A DNA stretch of 64,000 nucleotides from Pseudomonas urmiensis (lineage in GTDB: Bacteria; Pseudomonadota; Gammaproteobacteria; Pseudomonadales; Pseudomonadaceae): the NCBI RefSeq assembly GCF_014268815.2, contig NZ_JABWRE020000001.1:2733001-2797000 (forward strand), in the 5' to 3' direction. The position numbers and the translations under genes are program-made. Below are positions 9,825-20,734 of the stretch, piece after piece (the first letter of the stretch is position 1; each line of letters opens with the position of its first letter). The notes beneath the pieces are model-generated. The model saw only the letters and a list, made by a program, of their open reading frames with translations. It did no database searches and was not told the origin of the DNA.

Positions 9825-9952
9825 GCCACTCCTTGGTTTAGAAAAACTAACGCTTAAGCGCAGGACATATCGTTTTTCAGCTGCCTACCCGGCCCACTAG
9901 CATGGCTGGCAACACTCGTCGCTGACATTAGCCTGCCTGAGGTAAGTGGTCC

Positions 9953-10588
9953 ATGCCTGATCCCGATCTGATTCTCTACACCGACAGCTCCCCCAATGGC
10001 TTCAAGATCACCATCGCCCTGGAAGAAATGGGCCTGGCGTACAGCCTGCGGCATGTACGCATCGAGCAAGGGCATCAGCACCATGCCGATTTTCTTGCAC
10101 TTAACCCGTATGGACGGATCCCGGTGCTGGTCGACCGCAGCAGCGGCATCACCCTGTTCGAGTCCGCCGCGATTCTGTTGTACCTCGCTGACAAGAGCGG
10201 CCAGCTGCTCGACCGCCAGCCTCAAGCGCACTGGCAGACCATCACCTGGTTGATGTTCCACAGCGCCAGCATGGGGCCGTTGCTAGGCCAGCGGGTGCAT
10301 TTCGAACTGTTCGAACAGACCCGCAATGAGCCAGCCATCAACCGCTACCGGCAGCTCAGCGAAACCGCCTTGGCCACGCTCGACCAGCATTTGGCCAACC
10401 GTTTGTGGCTAGCCGGTGATGCCTTCTCGATTGCCGATATCGCCAGCTTCGGCTGGATGCACATCGCCCGTGTGATCGACTTCGACTTCAGCCACCACCG
10501 CCACCTAAGCGAGTGGTTCGCCCGCGTCGAGCAACGACCCGCGGTACAGCGCGGCATTCGCCTACCAGAGCCTGCAACAGGCGCCTGA
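9953..10588 (+). CDS. Glutathione S-transferase (Nu-class-like)
   Basis: A 211-aa GST. The thioredoxin-like N-terminal domain contains LYTDSSPNGFKITIALEEMG; the SPNGFK motif is typical of Ure2p/YfcG-type Nu-class GSTs. NPYGRIPVLVD and LFESAAILLYLAD give the cis-proline and Glu-Ser glutathione contacts. The helical C-terminal domain ends at FARVEQRPAVQRG. It is 21 bp upstream of the LLM oxidoreductase and divergent from the LysR gene. It may act in disulfide-bond reduction or electrophile detoxification. Confidence 0.88.
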   Translation: MPDPDLILYTDSSPNGFKITIALEEMGLAYSLRHVRIEQGHQHHADFLALNPYGRIPVLVDRSSGITLFESAAILLYLADKSGQLLDRQPQAHWQTITWLMFHSASMGPLLGQRVHFELFEQTRNEPAINRYRQLSETALATLDQHLANRLWLAGDAFSIADIASFGWMHIARVIDFDFSHHRHLSEWFARVEQRPAVQRGIRLPEPATGA

Positions 10589-10609
10589 CTCCACCTGCAA
10601 GGAATCGCC

Positions 10610-11656
10610 ATGAACGACATGACCCAGTTCAACCCAGCCGCTGTCACTCGCGGCGCCAATGCTTCGGCATTCGCCGATCACCCTGGCTACCGGCGCATGT
10701 TCGCCCCGGACCAACTGACCCTGGGGATCTTCTTGCCGCTGCGCTTCTATGCAGGCGACATGGCCGTGCTCGAAGGACAGGCGCAGCTGGTCAGCACGAT
10801 CGATCGCCTGGGCTTCGCCGCCACCTGGGTGCGCGATGTACCGCTGTTCGATCCGGGGTTCGGCGATGCCGGGCAAGTGTTCGATCCATTCGTCTATCTC
10901 GCCTATCTGGCCGCGCACACGCGGCAGATTGCACTGGCGACGGGCAGTGCGATCTTTTCCTTGCGCCACCCCATCGAACTGGCCAAGTCGGCGGTGAGCA
11001 TCGATAGGTTATCTGGCGGCCGATTGGTGCTGGGCATCGCCTCCGGGGATCGTGCGGTGGAATTCCCCGCCTATGGCCTGGCACATGAGACACGCGGCGA
11101 GCGCTTTGCGCAGTCGGTGGACTACTTCCGTCAACTGCTGGCGAACACCCCGCCCAGCATTGAGTCACCCCTGGGGCAGTTGAGCGACGCGTTCCTGCTG
11201 CCCAAGCCAGTCACCGGCCGCATTCCGCTGATCGTCACCGGCTCATCGCGCCAATCGATGCACTGGCTGGGCGAGCAGGCCGATGGCTGGCTGACTTACC
11301 CCGAGGCCACCCACAACGTGATGGGACCGCGGCGCCTGGCAGAGAAGATCCGCGCCTGGCGCGAAGCGATTCCCGGCGGCGGTTTCCGCCCGCACATGAC
11401 CAACGAATGGATTGATCTGGCGGAGGATCCGAACTTTCCACGTACGCCGTTGCAAGGTGGCTATGTACTGAAGACAGGGCGCAACGGGCTGATCGAATTG
11501 CTCGGTGAATGGCAGGCTGCCGGGGTCAACCATGCAGCCTTGGGTATGCAGATGGCACGCCGACCCGCGGCCGAGATCATCGAGGAACTGGGGCAGGACG
11601 TGCTGCCCCTGTTCCCGTCATTGTCCGGCCCGCCACCGCTGGCCCAGCAATGGTAG
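10610..11656 (+). CDS. LLM-class flavin-dependent oxidoreductase
   Basis: A 348-aa TIM-barrel enzyme of the bacterial luciferase-like family, using reduced FMN or F420-type flavin. The RLGFAATWVRDVPLF and LAYLAAHTRQIALATGSAIF segments, and SIDRLSGGRLVLGIASGD, are standard LLM motifs. AAGGAATCGCC before ATG 10610 gives the RBS. It follows the GST by 21 bp, suggesting a two-gene stress or detoxification operon under the divergent LysR regulator. The substrate is not inferable. Confidence 0.85.
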   Translation: MNDMTQFNPAAVTRGANASAFADHPGYRRMFAPDQLTLGIFLPLRFYAGDMAVLEGQAQLVSTIDRLGFAATWVRDVPLFDPGFGDAGQVFDPFVYLAYLAAHTRQIALATGSAIFSLRHPIELAKSAVSIDRLSGGRLVLGIASGDRAVEFPAYGLAHETRGERFAQSVDYFRQLLANTPPSIESPLGQLSDAFLLPKPVTGRIPLIVTGSSRQSMHWLGEQADGWLTYPEATHNVMGPRRLAEKIRAWREAIPGGGFRPHMTNEWIDLAEDPNFPRTPLQGGYVLKTGRNGLIELLGEWQAAGVNHAALGMQMARRPAAEIIEELGQDVLPLFPSLSGPPPLAQQW

Positions 11657-11662
11657 CTTGAG

Positions 11663-12946
11663 TCAGGCAGCCAGGCGCCCGCTGGCAATCGCCTCGGACG
11701 CCGCCAGCATCGCCCGCAACAACACCGCGCAGCCTGCCGCCAAATCCTCGGGCGTGGCGTTCTCGATCTCGTTGTGGCTGATGCCATTTTCACAGGGCAC
11801 GAAGATCATTCCCGCCGGGCCTAGCTCGGCGAGGAAGATAGCGTCATGCCCTGCCCCACTGACGATGTCCATGTGCGGCAGGCCAAGCGTGCGCGCCGAG
11901 TCGCGCACCGCGTCCACGCAACTGCGGTCGAAATACAGCGCGGGGAAATCTGCGGTTGGGGTCAGCTCGTAGCTCAAGCCGTGCTTGGCACAGGTAGCCT
12001 CGATCACCTCACGCACCTCGACGATCATCGCGTCCAATTGATCGCCTTGCAGATGACGCAAATCCAGGGTCATGCGCACTTCCCCCGGAATGACGTTACG
12101 CGAGCCCGGATACGCTTGCAGGCATCCAACCGTACCGCACGCGTGGGGCTGATGGCCGAGCGCAGTGCGGTTGACCGCCTCGACCACCGCCGCAGCGCCG
12201 ACCAGGGCGTCCTTGCGCAAATGCATGGGCGTGGGGCCGGCATGCGCTTCGACGCCACGCAGGCTCAGGTCGAACCACTTCTGTCCGAGGGCGCCGAGCA
12301 CCACGCCGATGGTCTTGGCCTGGTCCTCAAGAATCGGTCCCTGTTCGATGTGCGCTTCGAAGTAGGCGCCCACCGGATGGCCAAGCACGGCACGCGGGCC
12401 GGCATAGCCGATGGCGTTGAGCGCATCGCCCACTGTCACGCCTTGCGCGTCGGTCTTGGCCAGGGTCTGCTCGAGGGTGAACTTACCGGCGAACACGCCC
12501 GAGCCCATCATGCAGGGGGGGAAGCGCGAGCCTTCTTCGTTGGTCCACACCACCACTTCCAGCGGCGCCTCGGTTTCCACGCCGAGGTCGTTGAGGGTGC
12601 GGATCACCTCTAGCCCCGCCATCACGCCAAAGCAACCGTCGAACTTGCCGCCGGTAGGCTGGGTGTCGATGTGGCTGCCGGTCATTACCGGCGGCAGCTT
12701 GGGATTGCGCCCCGGGCGGCGGGCGAAGATGTTGCCGATGCCGTCGATGCTGACGCTGCAGCCGGCCGCTTGGCACCACTGCACGAACAGGTCGCGGGCC
12801 TGGCGATCGAGGTCGGTCAACGCCAGGCGACAGACGCCGCCCTTGGCGGTAGCGCCGAGGCGCGCGAGGTCCATCAAAGATTGCCACAGGCGGGCGCTGT
12901 CGACGTGGCGGTCGGTGGATTGCAGGACATCCTTGGCAGGATTCAT
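11663..12946 (-). CDS. N-carbamoyl-beta-alanine amidohydrolase-type enzyme
   Basis: A 427-aa Zn-dependent M20-family amidase (allantoate/ureidopropionase/L-carbamoylase group). Metal and substrate motifs: GSHIDTQPTGGKFDG (first zinc His/Asp), NEEGSRFPPCMMGSGVF (bridging Glu), EAHIEQGPILE, and the C-terminal ENGISHNEIE (last zinc His). In reductive pyrimidine breakdown it would hydrolyse N-carbamoyl-beta-alanine to beta-alanine, CO2 and ammonia, and the NCS1 permease and dihydropyrimidinase beside it support that. The start at 12946 has GAGGAG six bases upstream; the ATG two codons earlier would abut the RBS. It converges on the LLM gene with a 6-bp gap. Confidence 0.87.
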   Translation of the reverse strand: MNPAKDVLQSTDRHVDSARLWQSLMDLARLGATAKGGVCRLALTDLDRQARDLFVQWCQAAGCSVSIDGIGNIFARRPGRNPKLPPVMTGSHIDTQPTGGKFDGCFGVMAGLEVIRTLNDLGVETEAPLEVVVWTNEEGSRFPPCMMGSGVFAGKFTLEQTLAKTDAQGVTVGDALNAIGYAGPRAVLGHPVGAYFEAHIEQGPILEDQAKTIGVVLGALGQKWFDLSLRGVEAHAGPTPMHLRKDALVGAAAVVEAVNRTALGHQPHACGTVGCLQAYPGSRNVIPGEVRMTLDLRHLQGDQLDAMIVEVREVIEATCAKHGLSYELTPTADFPALYFDRSCVDAVRDSARTLGLPHMDIVSGAGHDAIFLAELGPAGMIFVPCENGISHNEIENATPEDLAAGCAVLLRAMLAASEAIASGRLAA

Positions 12947-13000
12947 GGTCATCTCCTCTGGCTTTTTTCTGCTGACACGCATGGGTTGTCGAGTGGGGCT

Positions 13001-13078
13001 TGTTCGCGGGCAAGCCCGCACAGGCTGAACGCTGATCCGAACATCACGCCAAGCCCTGTGGGGGCTTGCCCGCGAACA
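13001..13078. repeat. REP inverted pair between amidohydrolase and NCS1 genes
   Basis: The arms TGTTCGCGGGCAAGCCCGCA (extending to 13024) and the complementary CCTGTGGGGGCTTGCCCGCG (13055-13074, running on to 13078) face each other in the 147-bp gap. Both flanking genes run on the minus strand, so the hairpin lies within a probable polycistronic message and may set unequal expression. Confidence 0.85.
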
Positions 13079-13093
13079 GACCAGCGCGGTTGC

Positions 13094-14584
13094 TCAGGGC
13101 ACAGGTTTAGCCAGCCGTGCCGGACTGCGAGCTGCGATGCCACCGAGGACGTAGTACAGCGCCCCACCCAGCAGCGACCCGGTAAACCAGCCGTAGTCAT
13201 AGAACCAACTGAAGCTAGTATTGCCGATAGCCATCACGGTAAGCGCCACCGGTAGCGCGAAGGCGGCAAAACCCGCCCAGTTCCAGGCCGGGTAAACGTC
13301 GTCGCGGTACAACCCGGCAAGGTCCAGCTGCTGACGGCGGATCAGGAAGTAGTCCACCACCATGATCCCGGCAATCGGCCCGAGCAGGCTGGAGTAGCCC
13401 AGCAGCCAGTTGGAATAGACGCTCTCAAGGCTCAGCTCGGAAACGATCCAGCCGAGCTTTTTCAGCAGTTCATGGCCCATCAGCAGCAACCCGATCACCC
13501 CGGTCAGCAGCACCGCCCGAGTGCGCCCGATCAAGCGGGGGGCGATGTTCTGGAAGTCGTTGGTAGGCGAGACGATGTTCGCTGCGGTGTTGGTCGAAAG
13601 CGTGGCGATCACGATCAAGGCCATGGCCAATGCGACCCAGCCTGGGCTCTGGATACGGCCGATCAGGCTGACCGGATCGGACACGGTTTCCCCCACCAGC
13701 GAGGCCGAGGCGGCGGTCATCACCACCCCCAGGGCGGCGAACAGGAACATGGTCAGCGGCAGGCCGAAAATCTGCCCGAGGATCTGGTCTTTCTGGCTCT
13801 TGGCATAGCGGCTGAAGTCGGGAATGTTCAGCGACAGTGTGGCCCAGAAGCCGACCATCGCCGTTAACCCCGCGCAGAAGTAACTGACCACGCTGGCGCC
13901 CTCTGGACGCTTGGGTGGTTGCGCCAGCAGCTCGGTCATCGACATGTGCGGCAGGGCCCAGAACAGCAGGCCGAAACCGACTGCCACCAACAGCGGCGCA
14001 GACAGCGTTTCCAGCCACTTGATCGACTCGGCGCCACGCAGCACCACCCACAGGTTGAGCGCCCAGAAGATCATGAAACCCAGCACCTCGCCGGTGCCGG
14101 CCAAGGCCTTCCAGCCGTCGAACACCGAGCCCAGGAACAGGTGAATGGCCAAGCCGCCGAACATGGTCTGGATGCCGAACCAGCCGCAGGCGACCACCGC
14201 ACGAATCAGGCACGGCACGTTGGAGCCGAGAATCCCGAACGAGGAGCGCAACAGCACTGGGAAGGGAATGCCATATTTGGTCCCTGGGAAGGCGTTGAGG
14301 GTCAGCGGGATCAATACGATGAGGTTGGCCAGCAGGATCGCCAGCAACGCCTCGCCCACGCTCAAGCCGAAGTAGGCGGTCAGCACGCCGCCCAGGGTGT
14401 AGGTCGGCACACAGATGGACATCCCCACCCACAAGGCGGTGATGTGCCACTTGTTCCAGGTGCGCTGGTGCACCTTGGTGGGGGCCATGTCGTGGTTGTA
14501 GCGGGGGCTGTCGAGGACGTCGCTGCCAGCATTGAGCTCGCACAGACCATCCTTTTCGATCACTTCCGATCTGCTCGGTTGCAT
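13094..14584 (-). CDS. NCS1 family pyrimidine/hydantoin permease
   Basis: A 496-aa, about 12-helix nucleobase:cation symporter-1. The first helix and loop (WVGMSICVPTYTLGGVLTAY) and the ATLSTNTAANIVSPTNDFQN segment are NCS1 hallmarks. It sits between the amidohydrolase and the divergent dihydropyrimidinase, so uracil, thymine, dihydropyrimidine or hydantoin uptake is likely. A transport step for the catabolic cluster is inferred, not shown. Confidence 0.9.
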   Translation of the reverse strand: MQPSRSEVIEKDGLCELNAGSDVLDSPRYNHDMAPTKVHQRTWNKWHITALWVGMSICVPTYTLGGVLTAYFGLSVGEALLAILLANLIVLIPLTLNAFPGTKYGIPFPVLLRSSFGILGSNVPCLIRAVVACGWFGIQTMFGGLAIHLFLGSVFDGWKALAGTGEVLGFMIFWALNLWVVLRGAESIKWLETLSAPLLVAVGFGLLFWALPHMSMTELLAQPPKRPEGASVVSYFCAGLTAMVGFWATLSLNIPDFSRYAKSQKDQILGQIFGLPLTMFLFAALGVVMTAASASLVGETVSDPVSLIGRIQSPGWVALAMALIVIATLSTNTAANIVSPTNDFQNIAPRLIGRTRAVLLTGVIGLLLMGHELLKKLGWIVSELSLESVYSNWLLGYSSLLGPIAGIMVVDYFLIRRQQLDLAGLYRDDVYPAWNWAGFAAFALPVALTVMAIGNTSFSWFYDYGWFTGSLLGGALYYVLGGIAARSPARLAKPVP

Positions 14585-14942
14585 GGGGCCTTCTCCAGAT
14601 TTTCTTTTAGTTTTTCGCTCATCGGGCTAATGCGATGGCCGGAGTACACACACCACCAGTACTGCACCTGTGGCCCGGCCTGGCTGCGGGCCCTCTCAAT
14701 AAGCGTGCCGGGTTGGCCGAAGCTGCCCCGGTCGGCCGCCGCCGCCCACAGGTAATCAACTGATCTGCAAAGCATTGTTCAACGCCAGCGGCGGGCACGG
14801 TCACACCCTCAGCTGACGCTGTAACTGCAACGGGCCGGCCTTGGCCCCTGCATCAGGTTTCAATCTGGTGCAGCGTGTTTTTTCTGCGCCGCTGACCAGG
14901 CCCTCACACCCGGTTTCAAGCAGCTGATTTTGCATGGAAAAT

Positions 14943-15073
14943 CTTGACCAATTTGCCATCTTGTCAAGTGCGTCAAAATGGTGAGGAGGCTCACCATTTT
15001 GGTGATTTTTATTTTAATTCGTTATTTTTCAAGAACTTATAAACTGAATATGCTTATAAAAATATTTCTTGAA
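14943..15073. promoter_or_regulatory. Dyad-rich regulatory region of pyrimidine cluster
   Basis: The 618-bp gap between the divergent permease and dihydropyrimidinase genes becomes AT-rich here and holds three nested symmetries. CTTGAC (14943-14948) and GTCAAG (14963-14968) are 20 bp apart centre to centre. A perfect 11-bp dyad AAAATGGTGAG / CTCACCATTTT spans 14975-15000. TTCAAGAA (15028) and TTCTTGAA (15066) flank two direct CTTATAAA copies (15036 and 15053), whose TATAAA cores could serve as -10 elements. The TTGACCA half resembles the RutR site. I see nothing recognisable in 14585-14940. Confidence 0.5.
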
Positions 15074-15094
15074 CAATAGTAGATCCCCATCTAG

Positions 15095-16642
<1,548 letters not shown>

Positions 16643-16662
16643 AGCACGGGCCTGCCAGGCAG

Positions 16663-16694
16663 CCCATCGCAGGCTGGCGACAGCCTGCGATGGG
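16663..16694 (+). other. 13-bp hairpin between hydA and preT
   Basis: A perfect dyad, CCCATCGCAGGCT and its complement with a 6-nt loop (16676-16681), sits 20 bases after the hydA stop. No T-tract follows, so it is more likely an mRNA-stability or partial-attenuation structure than a terminator. The rest of the 152-bp gap contains only the preT leader. Confidence 0.6.
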
Positions 16695-16794
16695 CGAGCA
16701 AGAACAAGAGTGCTGTACCTGTTGACTGCCATCCCCGAAACGGACAGGCGAGTGACCGCCGCCTGAATCCATAAAAAAGAGAGAGGCTACAACC

Positions 16795-18162
16795 GTGATC
16801 GATGCCCTGAAGCACTTGCCGCGCCCCCGCGCCGGCGCCGACCAACTGGCCGATAACTTCGGCGATCTCGCTCCCCCCCTCAGCGCTCGCCAGGCTGCGT
16901 TGGAAAGTGCTCGATGCCTGTACTGCTTCGATGCGCCGTGCGTCAACGCCTGCCCCAGCGAGATCGACATCCCCTCGTTCATCCACCGCATCAGCGACGA
17001 CAACCTGCAAGGCGCCGCCGAACGGATTCTGTCGGCGAACATCCTCGGCGGCAGCTGCGCCCGGGTCTGCCCGACCGAAATCCTCTGCCAGCAAGCCTGC
17101 GTGCGCAACAACGCCCAGGAATGCGCGCCCGTGCTGATCGGCCAGCTGCAGCGCTACGCGCTGGACAACGCCGGTTTCAGCGAGCACCCATTCAAGCGCG
17201 CGCCCGCCACGGGCAAGCGTATCGCAGTGGTCGGTGCCGGCCCGGCGGGGTTGTCCTGCGCTCATCGCCTGGCCATGCATGGCCACGACGTGGTGATCTT
17301 CGAGGCCCGCGAGAAGACCGGCGGCCTCAACGAGTACGGCATCGCCCGCTACAAACTGGTGGACGACTACGCCCAGCAAGAAGTGCAATTTTTACTTGGC
17401 ATCGGCGGCATCGAGATCCGCCACGGCCAGCGCCTGGGCAGCAACCTGAGCTTGAGCGAACTGCACCAGCAGTACGACTCGGTATTCCTCGGCCTGGGCC
17501 TGAACGCTGTACGCCAACTGGGCCTGGCGGACGAAGAAGCGCCCGGCCTGCTCGCCGCCACCGAATACATTCGCGAACTGCGCCAGGCCGATGACCTGAG
17601 CCAACTGCCGCTGGCTGACCGCTGCCTGGTGATCGGCGCGGGCAATACCGCCATCGACATGGCCGTGCAGATGAGCCGCCTGGGCGCCCGCGACGTCAAC
17701 CTGGTGTACCGCCGTGGCCACGCCGACATGGGCGCCACCGACCATGAACAGGACATCGCCAAGGCCAACCAGGTACGCCTGCACACCTGGGCACGCCCGG
17801 ATGCGGTGTTGCTCGATCAGCACAATCGCGTGCGCGGCATGCGCTTTACCCGCACCGAGCTGGTCGAAGGCCGCCTGCGCGATACCGGCGAAAGCTTCGA
17901 GCTGGCCGCCGACGCGATCTTCAAAGCCATCGGCCAATGCTTCGACGACACCAGTCTCAGCGACCCGCTGGCCGCGCAACTGGCCCGCGACGGCGAACGC
18001 ATTCAGGTCGACCAGAACCTGCGCACCAACCTGCCCGGCATCTATGCCGGCGGCGACTGTACCGCGCTAGGCCAGGACCTCACCGTCCAGGCCGTGCAAC
18101 ACGGCAAGCTGGCCGCCGAAGCCATCCATGCCCAACTCATGCTCAATGTGGAGGCTGCGTAA
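16795..18162 (+). CDS. preT: Dihydropyrimidine dehydrogenase subunit PreT
   Basis: A 455-aa flavoprotein subunit (PydX/PreT) that passes electrons from NAD(P)H to PreA. N-terminal 4Fe-4S cysteines: CLYCFDAPCVNACPSEIDIP and CARVCPTEILCQQAC. The FAD Rossmann motif is VVGAGPAGLSCAHRLA (about residue 143) and the NAD(P) motif VIGAGNTAIDMAVQMSRLGA (about residue 279). The C-terminal GIYAGGDCT contacts FAD. It uses a GTG start with GAGAGAGG upstream. The TAA abuts the preA ATG with no gap, indicating translational coupling. Confidence 0.93.
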   Translation: MIDALKHLPRPRAGADQLADNFGDLAPPLSARQAALESARCLYCFDAPCVNACPSEIDIPSFIHRISDDNLQGAAERILSANILGGSCARVCPTEILCQQACVRNNAQECAPVLIGQLQRYALDNAGFSEHPFKRAPATGKRIAVVGAGPAGLSCAHRLAMHGHDVVIFEAREKTGGLNEYGIARYKLVDDYAQQEVQFLLGIGGIEIRHGQRLGSNLSLSELHQQYDSVFLGLGLNAVRQLGLADEEAPGLLAATEYIRELRQADDLSQLPLADRCLVIGAGNTAIDMAVQMSRLGARDVNLVYRRGHADMGATDHEQDIAKANQVRLHTWARPDAVLLDQHNRVRGMRFTRTELVEGRLRDTGESFELAADAIFKAIGQCFDDTSLSDPLAAQLARDGERIQVDQNLRTNLPGIYAGGDCTALGQDLTVQAVQHGKLAAEAIHAQLMLNVEAA

Positions 18163-19437
18163 ATGGCCGACTTGTCTATCGAATTCGCCCGTATCAAGGC
18201 ACCCAACCCGTTCTGGCTGGCCTCCGCACCGCCAACCGACAAGGCTTACAACGTGGTCCGCGCGTTCGAGGCCGGCTGGGGTGGCGTGGTCTGGAAAACC
18301 CTCGGCGAAGACCCAGCAGCGGTCAACGTGTCGTCGCGCTACTCGGCGCACTTTGGCGCCAACCGTTCGGTGCAGGGCATCAACAACATCGAGCTGATTA
18401 CCGACCGCTCGCTGGAGATCAACCTGCGCGAGATCACCCAGGTCAAGAAGGACTGGCCCGACCGCGCGCTGATCGTGTCGCTGATGGTGCCGTGCGAAGA
18501 GCAGTCATGGAAGTTCATCCTGCCGCTGGTAAAGGCCACCGGCGCAGATGGTATCGAGCTCAACTTCGGCTGCCCGCACGGCATGCCCGAGCGTGGCATG
18601 GGCGCTGCTGTCGGCCAGGTGCCCGAGTATGTCGAGATGGTCACCCGCTGGTGCAAGACCTACTGCTCGCTGCCGGTGATCGTCAAGCTCACGCCGAACA
18701 TCACCGACATTCGCCAGTCAGCCCGCGCTGCGCATCGCGGTGGCGCCGATGCGGTGTCGCTGATCAACACCATCAACTCGATCACCAGTGTCGATCTCGA
18801 GCGCATGGTTGCGCACCCGATCGTTGGCGATCAGAGCACCCATGGCGGTTATTGCGGTTCGGCGGTCAAGCCAATTGCCTTGAACATGGTCGCCGAAATT
18901 GCCCGCGACCCTGAGACCCGTGGGCTGCCGATCTGCGGCATCGGCGGTATCGGTAACTGGCGCGATGCCGCGGAGTTCATCGCGCTGGGCAGCGGTGCGG
19001 TGCAGGTGTGCACGGCGGCAATGCTGCATGGCTTTCGGATTGTCGAGGACATGAAGGACGGGCTGGCGCGCTGGATGGACCAGCATGGTCATCGTAACCT
19101 GGAAGCGTTCCGTGGCCAGGCGGTTGGGCATACCACGGACTGGAAGTACCTGGACATCAACTACAAGGTGATTGCCCAGATTGACCAGCAAGCGTGCATT
19201 GGCTGCGGGCGTTGCCATATTGCCTGCGAAGACACCTCGCACCAGGCGATCGGCAGCGCGCTGAAGGCCGACGGCACCCATGAATACAGCGTCATCGAGG
19301 AGGAATGCGTGGGCTGCAACCTGTGCCAGATCACCTGCCCGGTCGAGGACTGCATCGAGATGGTGGCGCAGGATACCGGCAAGCCTTATCTGAATTGGAC
19401 CCAGGATCCGCGCAATCCGTATCGTGAGGCCGGTTAG
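18163..19437 (+). CDS. preA: Dihydropyrimidine dehydrogenase subunit PreA
   Basis: A 424-aa catalytic subunit that reduces uracil and thymine with FMN. The N-terminal dihydroorotate-dehydrogenase-like barrel has ASAPPTDKAYNVVRAFEAGW and ELNFGCPHGMPERGMGAAVG. The C-terminal ferredoxin part carries two 4Fe-4S motifs, CIGCGRCHIACED and CVGCNLCQITCPVEDC. It is directly coupled to preT. Together with hydA and the amidohydrolase it completes reductive conversion of pyrimidines to beta-amino acids. Confidence 0.95.
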   Translation: MADLSIEFARIKAPNPFWLASAPPTDKAYNVVRAFEAGWGGVVWKTLGEDPAAVNVSSRYSAHFGANRSVQGINNIELITDRSLEINLREITQVKKDWPDRALIVSLMVPCEEQSWKFILPLVKATGADGIELNFGCPHGMPERGMGAAVGQVPEYVEMVTRWCKTYCSLPVIVKLTPNITDIRQSARAAHRGGADAVSLINTINSITSVDLERMVAHPIVGDQSTHGGYCGSAVKPIALNMVAEIARDPETRGLPICGIGGIGNWRDAAEFIALGSGAVQVCTAAMLHGFRIVEDMKDGLARWMDQHGHRNLEAFRGQAVGHTTDWKYLDINYKVIAQIDQQACIGCGRCHIACEDTSHQAIGSALKADGTHEYSVIEEECVGCNLCQITCPVEDCIEMVAQDTGKPYLNWTQDPRNPYREAG

Positions 19438-19487
19438 GTTGCGGTTTGTTCGACGATAGTCGGGGCCGCTTTGCGGCCCCAGTACTT

Positions 19488-19889
19488 TCACCCCAACGCC
19501 GTCTCATGCAAACACTGCCAAACAACCGCCTGTGCGCTGCACTGCACGATCACCAACGAATACCGCACCTGCTCAACCCTGGCCAAACGATGCGTCTCCT
19601 TGTACCTCAAGGCAACGCCGCTCCCCGCCTGCCACACCACCTGCACATCGCTGACCAGCATGTGCAACCCTACCCGCGTACCCGCAACGCGATCGAACAT
19701 CTGCCGCACCTGGCTACGGTCCACCAGCGCTCCAGCCGTGGTGACCATGCTGAAGTCATCGGCAAACACCGCCATCAATTGCTCAAGCACGTCGCGGGTC
19801 TCAGCCGCAGGCCGGGTGAACACTGTATGAATTAGGTGATGCACCTCGTGGATACTGCGTTCAGCTCGTTCAATCAGCGTGTCATGCAT
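19488..19889 (-). CDS. NTF2-like/SnoaL-fold small protein
   Basis: A 133-aa protein with an NTF2-like layout: a long N-terminal helix, then VFADDFSMVTTAGALVDRSQ and a beta-rich C-terminal half. The start at 19889 has GGAG seven bases upstream. It lies one base after the stop of the TetR regulator gene, so the two are almost certainly co-transcribed. The function is unknown; members may bind small ligands or have isomerase-like activity. Confidence 0.72.
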   Translation of the reverse strand: MHDTLIERAERSIHEVHHLIHTVFTRPAAETRDVLEQLMAVFADDFSMVTTAGALVDRSQVRQMFDRVAGTRVGLHMLVSDVQVVWQAGSGVALRYKETHRLARVEQVRYSLVIVQCSAQAVVWQCLHETALG

Positions 19890-19890
19890 A

Positions 19891-20511
19891 TCAAGGCTCC
19901 AAGCCAATGCCGCGCAGGATAACGCCGGTCACTGTCTGCACCGCCCTTTCAAAAGCCATGTCCGACAGCGGCTCGCCGCCATTGAGCAGCTCGACCTGAT
20001 AACCAAAGTCGGCGTAATGCTGGGTCGAGGCCCAGATCATGTACAACAGCGCCGAAGGCTCGACCGGCAGGATCCGCCCCTCCTCGACCCAGCGACGGAT
20101 CTTCGCTTGCTTGAGCTGCGCCCAGGGCACCAGGCTGTCATCCAGGCTCGCGCCCAGCAGCGGCGCGCCGTGCAGCATCTCCTCGGCCCAGATCTTCGAG
20201 CCCAGCGAGCGCGAGCGCGAGTGGCTCATCTTGGCCCGGATATAGCTGGTCAGCACCACCCGCGGGTCGTCGAAGCGCTCGAAGCACAGGGCGTCCTGCT
20301 TCCACACATCCAGCAGATCCTGCAGCACCGCTCGATACAGGTCGTCCTTGGTGCTGAAGTAGTAATGCAGATTGGAGCGCGGCAGTTCGGCCTGCTCGGC
20401 GATATCGCCCATCGAAGTGGCGCCGAAGCCCTTCTCGGCAAACACCTTCTCGGCAGCTTGCAGAATCTTCTCGACGTTGCGTCGACGGATCTCGATCTTG
20501 TGGTTGGCCAT
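19891..20511 (-). CDS. TetR-family regulator, RutR-like
   Basis: A 206-aa TetR regulator. The helix-turn-helix region runs through FGATSMGDIAEQAELPRSNL. The ligand domain contains MIWASTQHYADFGYQVE, which matches the corresponding segment of E. coli RutR, the uracil/thymine-sensing repressor; WAEEMLHGAPLL is also RutR-like. Its place after preA supports control of the pyrimidine cluster. The start at 20511 leaves only a weak RBS (ACAGG), so the exact start is less certain. Confidence 0.83.
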   Translation of the reverse strand: MANHKIEIRRRNVEKILQAAEKVFAEKGFGATSMGDIAEQAELPRSNLHYYFSTKDDLYRAVLQDLLDVWKQDALCFERFDDPRVVLTSYIRAKMSHSRSRSLGSKIWAEEMLHGAPLLGASLDDSLVPWAQLKQAKIRRWVEEGRILPVEPSALLYMIWASTQHYADFGYQVELLNGGEPLSDMAFERAVQTVTGVILRGIGLEP

Positions 20512-20626
20512 GGCCTGTCCAATGCGACTGAAACCCGTCAAGGCTAACAGTTTTGCGCAAGGCGCAGGCAACTAACCCCAGTTAAGCCAAAGCCAACGTT
20601 TGATTTTCAATTTTTGTGTTGTGGGT

Positions 20627-20665
20627 TCTGGCCTCTTCGCGGCGGTTCGCCGCGAAGAGGCCAGA
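20627..20665. repeat. Perfect 18-bp hairpin, REP-like
   Basis: TCTGGCCTCTTCGCGGCG and its exact complement are separated by GTT. It shares the GGCCTCTTCGCG portion with the REP copies near 29.2 kb but lacks the internal CAAGCCCGC part. It lies between the promoter side of the TetR gene and the end of the methyltransferase gene. Neither neighbour reads into it as a typical T-tract terminator. Confidence 0.8.
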
Positions 20666-20734
20666 GTGCCCCCCACACCTGTCACTATCGGCAGATAACG
20701 CCAGCCCAGGCGCCACCTGGCGGTGGCTTCACCT

